This document shows, piece by piece, positions 19,059 through 28,658 of a DNA stretch of 64,000 bases. The notes below the pieces were generated by a model. It ran no database searches. It had not been told where the DNA came from and saw only the letters and a program-made list of their open reading frames with translations. Within the stretch, counting starts at the first letter, position 1, and every line of letters starts with the position of its first letter. A program made the translations under genes and the position numbers. The stretch covers positions 1 to 64,000 of the forward strand of contig NZ_JAYKTS010000002.1 in NCBI RefSeq assembly GCF_037024155.1, read 5' to 3'. Source of the stretch: Bacillus sp. 2205SS5-2 (GTDB taxonomy: Bacteria > Bacillota > Bacilli > Bacillales > Bacillaceae_K).

Positions 19059-19706
19059 ATGGATTTTATTAATACGTTTATTGAAACGTCAGATACATTT
19101 ATGATTGGATTAAAATGGACCTTTTTACTAACGGTTGTGTCTGTTTTTATCGCTCTTTTCATAGGGTTATTTTTTGCATTATTGCGAAATTCGAATATTA
19201 AGGTATTAGAATGGATTGCGGAACTTTACATATTTGTCGTCAGAGGTACCCCGTTAATTGTACAAATTTTCATTTTTTATTTCGGGTTAACTTCATTAAA
19301 TATTAGCGATTTTTGGTCTGTTGTTCTCGGTCTTGCTTTCCATAATGGGGCATATATCGCTGAAATTTTTAGAGGGGCCATTTCTTCTATTGACCGTGGA
19401 CAAATGGAAGCAGGTCGTTCCCTTGGAATGACTTCTTCGTTAACAATGAGACGTATTATCTTGCCACAGGCATTTAGAAGAGCTCTTCCGCCATTAGGTA
19501 ATCAATTCATTATTGCTCTAAAAGACTCATCCCTCGCCTCTTTTATTGGGATGTTTGAGTTATTTAGTGTCGCAACTACGCTAGGGTCAACCCATTTTGA
19601 TTCTATGACGTATCTATTGATTGTGTCTATTTATTATTTATTCCTCGTCTTTATCTTTTCTATGATTGTGCGAGTCCTTGAAAATAAGCTAGCAGCTAGT
19701 GATTAA
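19059..19706 (+). CDS. Polar amino-acid ABC transporter, permease
   Basis: This 215-residue integral membrane protein has about five transmembrane helices and the HisM/GlnP-type signature [22 protein letters not shown] (the EAA loop that contacts the ATPase), plus the RGTPLIVQI block after the second helix. It forms the membrane channel for the amino acid. The ATG at 19059 has GGAGGGA upstream at the right distance. It overlaps the reading frame of the ATPase gene's possible upstream start by a few bases but not its chosen start. Confidence 0.93.
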   Translation: MDFINTFIETSDTFMIGLKWTFLLTVVSVFIALFIGLFFALLRNSNIKVLEWIAELYIFVVRGTPLIVQIFIFYFGLTSLNISDFWSVVLGLAFHNGAYIAEIFRGAISSIDRGQMEAGRSLGMTSSLTMRRIILPQAFRRALPPLGNQFIIALKDSSLASFIGMFELFSVATTLGSTHFDSMTYLLIVSIYYLFLVFIFSMIVRVLENKLAASD

Positions 19707-19725
19707 TCGTCAGGAGGTTTGTGAA

Positions 19726-20463
19726 GTGAAAGAGAATGTTATTTTAGAAATAGAGAAGCTCAATAAGTCCTTCGGTGATCTTCACGTTTTAAAGGATATT
19801 GATTTCAAGGTAATGGAAAGTGATGTTGTGTGCTTGATTGGAGCAAGTGGATCTGGAAAAAGTACCTTATTGCGTTGTTTAAACTTCTTGGAAACAAAGG
19901 AGAGCGGGCGTATTATCATTGACGGGGAAGAAATTGGAGCGAAAAGTCATAACGTCAATCAAATTCGTTCAAAAGTTGGGATGGTGTTTCAACATTTCCA
20001 TCTATTTCCTCACAAAACGGTCATAGAAAATATTATAGAAGCGCCAATGCACGTCAAGAATGTAGCGAGAGAACAAGCGATGAAAGAAGCAAGGGGCTTG
20101 TTAAAGAAAGTAGGACTAGAAGAAAAGGAGTCGGTATATCCATCTAAATTATCGGGTGGACAAAAACAACGAGTTGCCATTGCTCGAGCGTTAGCGATGA
20201 AGCCAGACATTATGCTGTTTGATGAACCGACATCTGCGCTAGATCCGGAGTTGGTTGGCGAAGTGTTAAGTACCATGAAGGAGCTAGCGCTAGAAGGAAT
20301 GACCATGGTGGTTGTGACACACGAGATGGGTTTCGCTAGAGAAGTTGCAGATTGGGTTGTCTACTTGCACGATGGTAGGATTGTAGAAGTCGGCCATCCT
20401 GGTGATTTATTTGGGGCACCGAAGGAAGAACGAACAAAAGCCTTTTTAGATTCCATTTTATAA
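19726..20463 (+). CDS. Polar amino-acid ABC transporter, ATP-binding protein
   Basis: This 245-residue protein is a GlnQ/HisP-type ATPase with Walker [11 protein letters not shown]-loop [10 protein letters not shown], signature [16 protein letters not shown], Walker [15 protein letters not shown] and the switch His in VVTHEMGF. It powers uptake through the adjacent permease. The GTG at 19726 is chosen since AGGAGG at 19712-19717 lies eight bases upstream; the GTG at 19699 has none. The transporter is an addition relative to B. subtilis, where engB is followed by hemA. Confidence 0.95.
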   Translation: MKENVILEIEKLNKSFGDLHVLKDIDFKVMESDVVCLIGASGSGKSTLLRCLNFLETKESGRIIIDGEEIGAKSHNVNQIRSKVGMVFQHFHLFPHKTVIENIIEAPMHVKNVAREQAMKEARGLLKKVGLEEKESVYPSKLSGGQKQRVAIARALAMKPDIMLFDEPTSALDPELVGEVLSTMKELALEGMTMVVVTHEMGFAREVADWVVYLHDGRIVEVGHPGDLFGAPKEERTKAFLDSIL

Positions 20464-20648
20464 ATGATTCTTTTCGAAGGCCTGGTTGCAATATAATTTC
20501 AGTATCAACGGATTCCTCCATTTTGATATTAATTTTATCCATGAATCTAAGAATAAATGCGCCATTGCACATCTTTTGTATCGGCTTATAATCTGCTGCG
20601 AAAAGCAATTTTATTTCGGAAAGCAACGTTAAACGAACAGTGAAAATA

Positions 20649-20684
20649 AACAAGCAGGAGAGGCTACTAAGCTCCTGCTTGTTT
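20649..20684. terminator. Bidirectional terminator
   Basis: AACAAGCAGGAG pairs with CTCCTGCTTGTT. It lies at the 3' end of the minus-strand membrane-protein gene and can also stop the transporter transcript. The stretch 20464-20648 between them has A/T-rich, possibly repeat-derived sequence (TTTTCG and GCGAAAAGCAA ends) but no gene. Confidence 0.7.
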
Positions 20685-21168
20685 ATTTTCGGTTAAAGAA
20701 TAGCAAGTAGACGCCCACACCGATGAAGAATAGTGGCCAAAGTTGCCAGATGAAACTGAAGCGGGTTTCGAGCATTTGAAGGGACTGCATAACCGTTTGA
20801 TAGAATAATAAGGTAATAGAAAGGACTAAAAAGAGAATTCCTTGCCAAAGACCATCTCCCGTTTTTTGATAACGTAGTAAAAAACCTAGAGAGATAATCA
20901 GAATGAATACACCAATATGATCGGGCCATATTGTTAGTCGTTGCAAGACATGAAAATGAAGGCCAAATCCACTTAAAATAACTCCAGGTAGAATCGCTTC
21001 GTGATCTTTGCCTTTATATCCTTGCATTAAAAAGGCGAATCCAATGATGAGAAATAATGTTGGCCAATTAAAAAAGCCAGAAAATAGTTCGATTTGTGCT
21101 TCTTGTAAATAAAAAAATAGTCCAAATCCAATTAAGATGACCGCTGGAAATAAGCGTTGCTTCTTCAT
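20683..21168 (-). CDS. LiaI/LiaF-type small membrane protein of unknown function
   Basis: This 161-residue, highly hydrophobic protein has about five or six transmembrane segments and a repeated pattern of PA(V/I)ILIGFGL / PGVILSGFGLHF / PLFFIGVGVYLL, which resembles the LiaI-LiaF-like transmembrane region found in envelope-stress proteins. It lacks the C-terminal cytoplasmic domain of LiaF. The start ATG is preceded on the minus strand by GGAGGAAAAA. It points against both neighbouring operons, so it is an independent unit. Function is not known; the family link is by pattern only. Confidence 0.7.
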   Translation of the reverse strand: MKKQRLFPAVILIGFGLFFYLQEAQIELFSGFFNWPTLFLIIGFAFLMQGYKGKDHEAILPGVILSGFGLHFHVLQRLTIWPDHIGVFILIISLGFLLRYQKTGDGLWQGILFLVLSITLLFYQTVMQSLQMLETRFSFIWQLWPLFFIGVGVYLLFFNRK

Positions 21169-21323
21169 TTTTTCCTCCCATACCCATTGAGAAACTTGAA
21201 AATTTTGTTGGGTTTTGTTAGTCTGGTTTAGGTGACTATGTACGATATATGTTTGTATCTCATAGTAAGAATTATCTACTTATCAGCTATATTTTGATAT
21301 AAATTCATTGAACAATGTGTGGA

Positions 21324-21490
21324 ACTGCCAGATGCCAGCCGTCCCTGAGCAGCCACTTTCGCTTTTCGATGGATCCAGCTGCAGTGGCTTGAGGCTCGGG
21401 TCAAATGAATAACTCTCCAGTGATGCAGGCATCACCTACGAGCTCTTCATTTGCCTGCCGCCTCAGAGCAGCCACTTTCGCTTTTCATAG
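21324..21490 (-). repeat. Family B hairpin repeat (copy at the hemA upstream region)
   Basis: One full unit in opposite orientation to 7929-8196, with the end of a second unit to its left. Landmarks are CAGCCACTTTCGCTTTTC at both sides, GCAGTGGCTTGAGGCTCGGG, then a variable hairpin spacer, then CATTTGCCTGCCGCCTCAGA. It ends 57 bases before the hemA -10 box. Confidence 0.85.
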
Positions 21491-21546
21491 TACCATAGGT
21501 TTCACTTTCTGTTCACATTTTTTTATTTATTATTGTACAAGCATGT

Positions 21547-21561
21547 TATAATTGGAGTAAT
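21547..21561 (+). promoter_or_regulatory. hemA promoter -10 region with a partial PerR-like half-site
   Basis: TATAAT at 21547-21552 lies 35 bases before the hemA start. TTATAAT is a perfect left half of the Per box; the right half (GGAGTAA) is poor. hemA is PerR-controlled in B. subtilis, but here the site is only suggestive. Confidence 0.35.
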
Positions 21562-21587
21562 GATTTTTTTTGGAGGTGGATTTCTGC

Positions 21588-22928
21588 ATGCATACGATTG
21601 TTGTTGGTCTTAATTATAAAACAGCCCCTGTTGAAATTCGCGAACGTTTGTCTTTTAATGAAGCCGACTTAGCTCAGGCTATGATGGAATTAAATAATAG
21701 AAAAAGCCTGTTAGAAAACGTGATCGTGTCAACTTGTAACCGGACAGAGGTTTATGCTGTTGTCGATCAGCTTCATACTGGACGTTATTATATAAAAGAA
21801 TTTCTATCTCAATGGTTTAATATTGATAAAGATGAATTTTCGCCGTATTTGTTCATCTATGAAGGAGAAGGTGCGGTTGAGCATCTGCTAAAAGTGACAT
21901 GTGGTCTGAATTCAATGGTGCTTGGTGAAACACAAATTTTGGGGCAAATAAGAAGTAGCTTTAAAGTCGCTCAAGTATCACAAACGACGGGCACAATTTT
22001 TAATTATCTATTTAAACAGGCCCTTACTCTTGCCAAAAGAGCACATTCTGAAACAGATATTGGTGCAAACGCAGTGAGTGTGAGTTATGCTGCGGTTGAG
22101 TTATCTAAAAAAGTTTTCGGCTCATTAGAAGGAAGAAAAGTACTGATTTTAGGTGCTGGCAAGATGGGTGAACTTGCGATTGAAAATCTTCAAGGTAGTG
22201 GCGCAAAAGATATTACTGTTATTAATCGTACACTGAAAAAAGCAGAGGATTTGGCTGCACGCTTTGATGGTAAAGCTAAAACATTACAAGAACTTCAGTG
22301 CGCTTTAATTGAAGCAGATATTTTAATTAGCTCAACAGGAGCGAAGGAATTCGTTATTAATAAAGAGCTTATGGCGGGTGTAGAACGATTACGAAAAGGG
22401 CGTCCTCTATTTATGATTGACATCGCGGTACCGCGCGATTTAGATCCAGCAATAGCAGAGATTGAGAGTATGTTTCTTTATGATATTGACGATCTTGAAG
22501 GGATTGTTCAAGCGAATCTCGCACAACGTAAAATTGCAGCGGAAAAGATTCTTTTGATGATTGAAGAAGCATTAGTCAGTTTTAATGAATGGGTAAACAT
22601 GCTTGGTGTCGTACCGGTTATTTCGGCTCTTCGCGAAAAAGCGCTTGTTATTCAAGCGGAAACAATGACCAGCATCGAACGGAAAATGCCAAGTTTAACC
22701 GATCGTGAACGCAAGGTGCTAAATAAGCACACGAAAAGCATTATCAATCAAATACTGAAAGATCCGATTCTGCAAGTGAAAGAGCTCGCAGGAGAGAAGA
22801 ATGCGAGTGAAAAATTAGAGTTATTTATGAAAATTTTCAACATTGAAGGACAAGTCCAATCCACGGAAATAGCAGACGAAAAGAAGTCATCTTCGGTTCT
22901 TCAACCACAGCCTTCTTTTCAGTCATAA
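21588..22928 (+). CDS. hemA: Glutamyl-tRNA reductase
   Basis: HemA reduces glutamyl-tRNA(Glu) with NADPH to glutamate-1-semialdehyde, the first committed step of haem synthesis. The 446-residue protein has the catalytic cysteine at residue 50 (STCNRTE), the [15 protein letters not shown] block, the nucleotide-binding [10 protein letters not shown], and a helical dimerisation domain. The ATG at 21588 matches the family start ([11 protein letters not shown]); GGAGG lies 11 bases upstream. The gene begins the operon hemA-hemX-hemC-hemD-hemB-hemL, as in B. subtilis. Confidence 0.96.
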   Translation: MHTIVVGLNYKTAPVEIRERLSFNEADLAQAMMELNNRKSLLENVIVSTCNRTEVYAVVDQLHTGRYYIKEFLSQWFNIDKDEFSPYLFIYEGEGAVEHLLKVTCGLNSMVLGETQILGQIRSSFKVAQVSQTTGTIFNYLFKQALTLAKRAHSETDIGANAVSVSYAAVELSKKVFGSLEGRKVLILGAGKMGELAIENLQGSGAKDITVINRTLKKAEDLAARFDGKAKTLQELQCALIEADILISSTGAKEFVINKELMAGVERLRKGRPLFMIDIAVPRDLDPAIAEIESMFLYDIDDLEGIVQANLAQRKIAAEKILLMIEEALVSFNEWVNMLGVVPVISALREKALVIQAETMTSIERKMPSLTDRERKVLNKHTKSIINQILKDPILQVKELAGEKNASEKLELFMKIFNIEGQVQSTEIADEKKSSSVLQPQPSFQS

Positions 22929-22943
22929 GTGAGGCTTTGTTAC

Positions 22944-23774
22944 ATGTTTGAATACAATATGACAAGGCTACATGAATTAATGGTCGTCCTGTATGCTTTG
23001 AGTATTTTGCTATATTTTATTGATTTTCTCCACAAAAACCAGAAGGCAAATCGGTTCGCCTTCTGGATTCTTTCGATTGTTTGGGTGTTGCAAACAATTT
23101 TTTTATTTCTCTATATGTTTCGAACGGGTCGATTTCCGGTATTAACGATCTTTGAAGGACTCTATTTTTATGCATGGGTTCTTCTGACACTTTCTCTTAG
23201 TATCAATCGGTTGTTACGAGTGGATTTTACAGTCTTTTTTACGAATGTTTTAGGATTTATCATTATTGTGATTCATACATTTGCACCGATGCAAATGGAA
23301 TCAGAAGCTATGGCTGAAAAGTTAGTATCCGAACTATTGCTGATTCATATTACAATGGCTATTCTTTCATACGCAGCTTTTTCCCTTTCATTTGTTTTTT
23401 CTCTGCTTTACTTACTTCAATATAAACTATTAAAAGAGAAGAAATGGGGACCTCGTTTATGGCGTTTAGGTGATTTGTCACAGCTAGAAAAAATGACGTA
23501 TGTATTGAATGCAATTGGGTTGCCGATGCTGTTGTTAAGTCTAATTTTAGGGGTACAGTGGGCCTTTATTAAGTTACCTGATGTATTATGGTATGACCCG
23601 AAAATTATTGGTTCGTTTATTTTGTTAATTGTCTATAGTGTATTTTTATATTTACGAGTTCGAAAAGAAATGTATGGAAAATCCTTAGCGATATGGAATA
23701 CTGCGGCTTTCTTGATAATATTAATTAATTTTTTTCTTATCAGTCGCTTATCTACATTTCATTTTTGGTATTGA
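22944..23774 (+). CDS. hemX: HemX, membrane protein controlling HemA level
   Basis: This 276-residue protein has about eight transmembrane segments and belongs to the cytochrome c assembly (CcsA-like) fold family. In B. subtilis HemX lowers the amount of HemA protein. Conserved histidines and WxW-type positions are less clear than in true CcsA, in keeping with a regulatory role. The ATG at 22944 lies 15 bases after the hemA stop; a GTG at 22929 is possible. Position within the hem operon fixes the assignment. Confidence 0.88.
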   Translation: MFEYNMTRLHELMVVLYALSILLYFIDFLHKNQKANRFAFWILSIVWVLQTIFLFLYMFRTGRFPVLTIFEGLYFYAWVLLTLSLSINRLLRVDFTVFFTNVLGFIIIVIHTFAPMQMESEAMAEKLVSELLLIHITMAILSYAAFSLSFVFSLLYLLQYKLLKEKKWGPRLWRLGDLSQLEKMTYVLNAIGLPMLLLSLILGVQWAFIKLPDVLWYDPKIIGSFILLIVYSVFLYLRVRKEMYGKSLAIWNTAAFLIILINFFLISRLSTFHFWY

Positions 23775-23795
23775 TGAAGGAGGACGTCAGAGGTC

Positions 23796-24731
23796 ATGAG
23801 AAAAATTATTGTCGGTTCACGTAGAAGTAAGTTAGCATTAACGCAAACCAAATGGGTGATACAGCAATTGAAAGATTTGGGTGCGCCGTTTGATTTTGAA
23901 ATCAAAGAGATTGTCACAAAAGGAGATGTGATTTTAGACGTCACGCTCTCAAAGGTTGGTGGTAAAGGATTATTTGTCAAAGAAATCGAACAAGCGATGA
24001 TAGATAAGGAAATTGATATGGCCGTACATAGTATGAAAGATATGCCGGCCCAACTACCGGATGGATTAACCATCGGGTGTATTCCAGTTCGTGAAGATCA
24101 TCGAGATGCGTTTATCTCTAAGGATCATGTGGCGCTTGATGACTTACCTAAAGGCTCAATCATTGGAACGAGTTCACTTCGTCGTGGAGCACAATTACTC
24201 GCCTATCGTCCGGATCTCCAAATTAAATGGATTCGTGGAAATATAGATACTCGAATTGGAAAACTAGAAACGGACGACTATGATGCAATAATCCTCGCGG
24301 CTGCCGGATTAGCCCGGATGGGGTGGACAACAGACGTCGTTACGCAATTCCTATCAACGGATATCTGTCTACCTGCTGTGGGACAAGGGGCTTTAGCCAT
24401 TGAGTGCCGCCAAGATGATGAAGAGCTTTTGTCCTTATTTTCAAAATTCACGTCAAAGGAAGCCAAAATAACTGTAGAAGCAGAACGGGCCTTCTTAAAT
24501 AAAATGGAAGGCGGTTGTCAAGTACCTATTGCGGGATTTGCAACCGTTCATGAAGGTGACATGGTCCGTTTCACAGGACTAGTGGCTTCACCAGACGGGA
24601 AAACCATTTATAAAGAAATTCAAACGGGTAAAGACCCTATTGCAGTTGGGAACCAAGTGGCAAGCGTTCTCAGTTCCCAAGGAGCTAAGCAATTGATTGA
24701 TGATGTGAAAAAGGAGCTAGATCAATCATGA
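23796..24731 (+). CDS. hemC: Porphobilinogen deaminase (hydroxymethylbilane synthase)
   Basis: HemC polymerises four porphobilinogens to hydroxymethylbilane. The 311-residue protein has the N-terminal [13 protein letters not shown], the HSMKDMP block, the arginine-rich [11 protein letters not shown], and [11 protein letters not shown] with the cysteine that carries the dipyrromethane cofactor. GGAGGA precedes the ATG at good distance. The stop overlaps the hemD start by four bases. Confidence 0.97.
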   Translation: MRKIIVGSRRSKLALTQTKWVIQQLKDLGAPFDFEIKEIVTKGDVILDVTLSKVGGKGLFVKEIEQAMIDKEIDMAVHSMKDMPAQLPDGLTIGCIPVREDHRDAFISKDHVALDDLPKGSIIGTSSLRRGAQLLAYRPDLQIKWIRGNIDTRIGKLETDDYDAIILAAAGLARMGWTTDVVTQFLSTDICLPAVGQGALAIECRQDDEELLSLFSKFTSKEAKITVEAERAFLNKMEGGCQVPIAGFATVHEGDMVRFTGLVASPDGKTIYKEIQTGKDPIAVGNQVASVLSSQGAKQLIDDVKKELDQS

Positions 24732-25504
24732 TTTCTTCTTTACCCTTGAAAGGGAAAGAAATCTTGATTACTAGAGGTGCTGAACAAGCAGTTCCCTTCT
24801 CTCAATATATTGAAAGACTAGGAGGGGTTGCACACGCAGTCCCTCTTCTTGCCTTTCGTGCTTATGAAGACAAACGAGAATCAGTTTTCATCAAGCAAAT
24901 TGATCATTATGATTGGGTAGTCTTCACGAGTCAAAATGCAGTCGATTTTTTCTTGAAGTTTCTTCGGAAATATTCTGTATCTTTTGCAAGTTTGAATGTC
25001 AGTATTGGGGCCGTGGGGTCTAAAACGGAAGAGTATTTATCTCAATTAGGCTTTTCAGTTGCTTTCAGGCCAAGCCGCTTTACAGCAGAAGATTTTGCTC
25101 AGGAATTTATGGAGCTCATAAAAAGAGATCATAATGTATTAATTCCGAAAGGGAAACTGGCTAGCAGTGAGATAAAAATTAGATTAAACACTCGTTCCCA
25201 GCGATGTGATGAGTGGATTGTCTATGAAACGTTTATCCCAGACAACTCTATCGAAGAGATGCATTCATTACTTAGTAAACAAACACTAGATGTGATTACG
25301 TTTACGAGTTCTTCAGCTGTGAGATTTTTCTTGCAGACACTTGAGAATTTTCAGATGGATGTCCCGGATCTTATTTATGCATGTATTGGACCAAAAACAA
25401 AAGCAACGGCAGAAGAGCTAGGCTTATTTGTGCAAATTTGTCCAAATACATTTACAATAGAAGAGATGATTAAGGAGATTATTTATTTTTACCAAGAGAC
25501 ATAG
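24728..25504 (+). CDS. hemD: Uroporphyrinogen-III synthase
   Basis: HemD closes hydroxymethylbilane with inversion of ring D to uroporphyrinogen III. The 258-residue protein shows the two-lobed HemD pattern: LITRGAEQ at the N terminus, [14 protein letters not shown] in the first lobe and [14 protein letters not shown] followed by [14 protein letters not shown] in the second. Sequence is otherwise poorly conserved, as usual. The ATGA overlap with hemC indicates coupling. Confidence 0.92.
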   Translation: MISSLPLKGKEILITRGAEQAVPFSQYIERLGGVAHAVPLLAFRAYEDKRESVFIKQIDHYDWVVFTSQNAVDFFLKFLRKYSVSFASLNVSIGAVGSKTEEYLSQLGFSVAFRPSRFTAEDFAQEFMELIKRDHNVLIPKGKLASSEIKIRLNTRSQRCDEWIVYETFIPDNSIEEMHSLLSKQTLDVITFTSSSAVRFFLQTLENFQMDVPDLIYACIGPKTKATAEELGLFVQICPNTFTIEEMIKEIIYFYQET

Positions 25505-25516
25505 GAGGAACTTCAA

Positions 25517-26497
25517 ATGGATAACCTACAATTTCGTCGTCACAGACGATTGCGTCAAAGTGATAATATGAGAGCATTAGTACGAGAGACTTTTTTGAGA
25601 GCAGAAGATTTTATTTATCCTCTCTTTATAGTTGAAGGGGAAAAGATAAAGAATGAAGTCGCTTCAATGCCTGGGGTCTATCAAATTTCGATGGATTACT
25701 TGCAAGAGGAGATGGAAGAAATCGTTTCTTTAGGTATCAAATCGGTGATTGTGTTTGGTGTCCCGGTCGATAAAGATGAAGTAGGAACACAAGCATATCA
25801 CCCTCATGGTATTGTTCAGAACTCGATTGCGTACATAAAAGAACAATTTCCAGCTATGGTTGTAGTGGCGGATACATGCTTATGCCAATACACTGATCAC
25901 GGTCATTGTGGAATTATCGAAGGTGGGAAAATCTTGAACGACCCGACCTTAAATCTACTAGCTAAAACAGCGGTAAGCCAAGCAAAAGCCGGAGCAGATA
26001 TCATTGCTCCTAGTAATATGATGGATGGGTTTGTTGCAGCGATTCGCAAAGGGTTAGATGATGAAGGTTTTGAGGATATTCCAATCATGTCTTACGCTGT
26101 TAAATATGCGTCAAGTTATTATGGACCTTTCCGAGATGCCGCCCATAGTTCTCCTCAATTTGGTGATCGAAAAACGTATCAAATGGACCCAGCAAACCGA
26201 AAGGAAGCAATTCGAGAAGCTCAGTCTGATCTCGAAGAAGGTGCAGACTTTTTGATTGTGAAGCCTGCTTTATCTTATCTAGACATTATTCGTGATGTAA
26301 AAAATGAATGTAACGCACCAATTGTAGCCTATAATGTAAGTGGTGAATATTCGATGATTAAGGCAGCTGCATTAAATGGATGGGTTGATGAGAAATCACT
26401 TGTTTTGGAAAAACTAACAAGTATGAAGCGAGCGGGAGCAGACTTGATCATTACGTACGCGGCTAAAGATGCAGCGAGATGGCTACGTGAAGAATAA
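25517..26497 (+). CDS. hemB: Delta-aminolevulinic acid dehydratase (porphobilinogen synthase)
   Basis: HemB condenses two 5-aminolevulinates into porphobilinogen. The 326-residue protein has the cysteine-rich zinc site [12 protein letters not shown], the Schiff-base lysines in [17 protein letters not shown] and [12 protein letters not shown], and the family C-terminal [12 protein letters not shown]. The zinc-type site rather than the magnesium type is intact. GGAGGAA precedes the ATG. Spacing to neighbours is 12 and 38 bases. Confidence 0.97.
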   Translation: MDNLQFRRHRRLRQSDNMRALVRETFLRAEDFIYPLFIVEGEKIKNEVASMPGVYQISMDYLQEEMEEIVSLGIKSVIVFGVPVDKDEVGTQAYHPHGIVQNSIAYIKEQFPAMVVVADTCLCQYTDHGHCGIIEGGKILNDPTLNLLAKTAVSQAKAGADIIAPSNMMDGFVAAIRKGLDDEGFEDIPIMSYAVKYASSYYGPFRDAAHSSPQFGDRKTYQMDPANRKEAIREAQSDLEEGADFLIVKPALSYLDIIRDVKNECNAPIVAYNVSGEYSMIKAAALNGWVDEKSLVLEKLTSMKRAGADLIITYAAKDAARWLREE

Positions 26498-26535
26498 GAC
26501 AACAAATGAAGATTCAAAGAATGGGAGGAGTCAAC

Positions 26536-27825
26536 ATGCGAGAATATACGAATTCGAATAAAGCCTTTAAAGAAGCGGTAGAGTTGATGCCTGGTGGGGT
26601 CAATAGCCCAGTTCGAGCCTTTAAGTCAGTGAATATGGACCCGATTTTTATGGAACGCGGAAAAGGAAGTAAAATCTATGATATCGATGGGAATGAGTAC
26701 ATTGATTATGTCTTATCATGGGGACCACTAATTTTAGGTCATACAAATGAAAAAGTGGTCGCGGGAATCAGGAAAGTAGCCGAAAGCGGGACAAGCTTTG
26801 GGGCACCTACTCTAATTGAGAATAAACTAGCTCAACTAGTCATTGAACGTGTTCCCTCGATAGAAGTGGTTCGGATGGTTTCTTCTGGAACCGAAGCTAC
26901 TATGAGTGCACTCCGTTTAGCAAGAGGGTATACAGGAAGAAATAAAATTATTAAATTTGAAGGCTGTTACCATGGTCACGGGGATTCCTTGTTGATCAAA
27001 GCGGGGTCCGGTGTCGCGACTCTAGGTCTTCCAGATAGTCCGGGAGTACCAGAAGGAGTGGCTCAAAATACGATTACAGTTCCTTATAATGATCTTGAAA
27101 GCCTATCCTATGCCTTTGAAGAATTTGGGGAGGATATTGCGGGTGTTATTGTCGAGCCAGTTGCAGGAAACATGGGCGTCGTTCCACCACAATCTGGATT
27201 CTTGCAAGGATTAAGAGATCTTACGACGAAACATGGTGCATTGCTCATTTTTGATGAAGTGATGACGGGATTCCGTGTCGATTATGGTTGTGCTCAAGGT
27301 TATTATAATGTAACACCAGATATTACCTGTTTAGGGAAAGTCATTGGTGGTGGGTTACCAGTAGGAGCCTATGGTGGTAAAGCGGAAATTATGGAGAGAA
27401 TTGCGCCAAGTGGACCTATATACCAAGCCGGAACATTGTCTGGAAATCCGTTAGCAATGACAGCTGGCTATGAAACATTAAATCAATTAACGCCAGACAC
27501 GTATAAAGAATTTGGACGAAAAGCTGATTTGCTTGAAATCGGTTTGAAGAAAGTGGCTGAAAAGTATAGCATTCCACATACAATTAATCGTGCCGGATCG
27601 ATGATTGGTATATTCTTTACAGACGAAGAAGTTATCAACTATGAAAAAGCCAAAACCTCCGACCTTGAATTGTTTGCTGAATATTATCGTCAAATGGCCA
27701 TGAATGGTGTGTTTTTACCACCTTCTCAGTTTGAAGGGTTATTTTTATCCACGGCTCATACAGATGAGGACATTGAACAGACGATCCATGCAGCGGAACA
27801 AGCATTTAAAAGCATTCGTAGTTAA
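26536..27825 (+). CDS. hemL: Glutamate-1-semialdehyde 2,1-aminomutase
   Basis: HemL is a PLP enzyme of aminotransferase class III that turns glutamate-1-semialdehyde into 5-aminolevulinate. The 429-residue protein has the N-terminal [29 protein letters not shown], the cofactor-contact [11 protein letters not shown] and the catalytic lysine in [15 protein letters not shown]. The ATG at 26536 follows GGGAGGAG; the ATG at 26506 has no site. It ends the hem operon, with a strong terminator 60 bases on. Confidence 0.96.
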   Translation: MREYTNSNKAFKEAVELMPGGVNSPVRAFKSVNMDPIFMERGKGSKIYDIDGNEYIDYVLSWGPLILGHTNEKVVAGIRKVAESGTSFGAPTLIENKLAQLVIERVPSIEVVRMVSSGTEATMSALRLARGYTGRNKIIKFEGCYHGHGDSLLIKAGSGVATLGLPDSPGVPEGVAQNTITVPYNDLESLSYAFEEFGEDIAGVIVEPVAGNMGVVPPQSGFLQGLRDLTTKHGALLIFDEVMTGFRVDYGCAQGYYNVTPDITCLGKVIGGGLPVGAYGGKAEIMERIAPSGPIYQAGTLSGNPLAMTAGYETLNQLTPDTYKEFGRKADLLEIGLKKVAEKYSIPHTINRAGSMIGIFFTDEEVINYEKAKTSDLELFAEYYRQMAMNGVFLPPSQFEGLFLSTAHTDEDIEQTIHAAEQAFKSIRS

Positions 27826-27886
27826 GAAAAGCTTAGGGTGCCTAAACACGTAACCGTTTTTAATTTTTATTCTATTTTATCTCCAT

Positions 27887-27922
27887 AAAAAAACCCCGTT
27901 TATCCTATAAACGGGGTTTTTT
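27887..27922 (+). terminator. Rho-independent terminator of the hem operon
   Basis: AAAAACCCCGTTTAT pairs with ATAAACGGGGTTTTTT across a four-base loop. A family A repeat starts two or three bases beyond its T-tract. Confidence 0.93.
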
Positions 27923-27924
27923 GT

Positions 27925-28088
27925 ACGGCTGTTTTCGCAAAGTTTGTTGCTTTTCGAACCAGTCTATAAACTGTGATATAGCTTTGTTTCGGGCATCATT
28001 TCGTATATATTTGATGGAAATCAACGTGAAATGGGAAATTTAATCAAAAATCAGGTGAAATAGCCACAAAGTATACGAAAAGAGCCTA
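27925..28088 (+). repeat. Family A interspersed repeat (intact reference copy)
   Basis: About 164 bases. The left end CGGCTGTTTTCGCAAAG and right end GTATACGAAAAGAGCCT are imperfect inverted repeats. Internal landmarks (GATATAGCTTTGTTTCGGGCA, GGAAATCAACGTGAAATGG, TCAAAAATCAGGTGAAATAG) recur in the other copies. No coding potential is seen. Confidence 0.85.
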
Positions 28089-28312
28089 ATAGTTATATAA
28101 AAACGTTGTAAAGGTGAATTTATGGCCAACATTTCGTATTTTGAACGAGACTATCAGATATAAGAGGGTCAAATTGATGGTTATGTCGATAGAAAAAATT
28201 ATAGATAAAGAATCTTAGTGTAAGAAACAGTGAGTAATGATTTTGAATGAAATGTATTTATTGTGTTGTCTCTGATTGGGGGGAGAGGATATAGGTCTTG
28301 ATGGCGTTGTAA

Positions 28313-28564
28313 CAGCCACTTCCGCTTTTCATGATCCAGATGCAGTGGCTAGGGACTCGGGCATTTGTCAGCCCACTGCGTGAAGCAGGCTTCACTGCGT
28401 GTACTGCCAGATGCCTGCCGTCCCTGGGCAGCCACTTCCGCTTTTCATGATCTAGCTGCAGTGGCTTGAGGCTCGGGTCAAATGCCACACCACGCCGGAA
28501 ATCAGGATTTCCTCTGTGTTGTGTCATTTGCCTGCCGCCTCAGAGCAGCCACTTCCGCTTTTCT
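28313..28564 (-). repeat. Two tandem, non-identical family B hairpin units
   Basis: Two units share the CAGCCACTTCCGCTTTTCAT boundary and the GCAGTGGCT arm but differ in their paired arms: AGGGAC with GTCCCT in the first, TGAGGC with GCCTCA in the second. Each encloses a different hairpin-forming spacer (GTGAAGC/GCTTCAC; GGAAATC/GATTTCC). The rest of 28089-28312 shows no gene. Short reading frames across this block are chance. Confidence 0.88.
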
Positions 28565-28658
28565 TGTTATTCTGTGAAAGGGTATCATAATCTTTGTGTA
28601 TTTCACATAAAGTGGTAGTGATATACAAAGCTTTTGTGATTTGAAAGGAGGATTACCG

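Noticed and set aside
20464-20648. Another family A repeat between the transporter and the LiaF-like gene
   Set aside because: Only short end-like fragments (TTTTCGAAGGC, GCGAAAAGCAA) are shared; the rest could not be aligned by eye.
21547-21561. Full PerR operator at hemA
   Set aside because: Only the left half-site is intact; the right half has three or four mismatches, so it is recorded only as a partial match.
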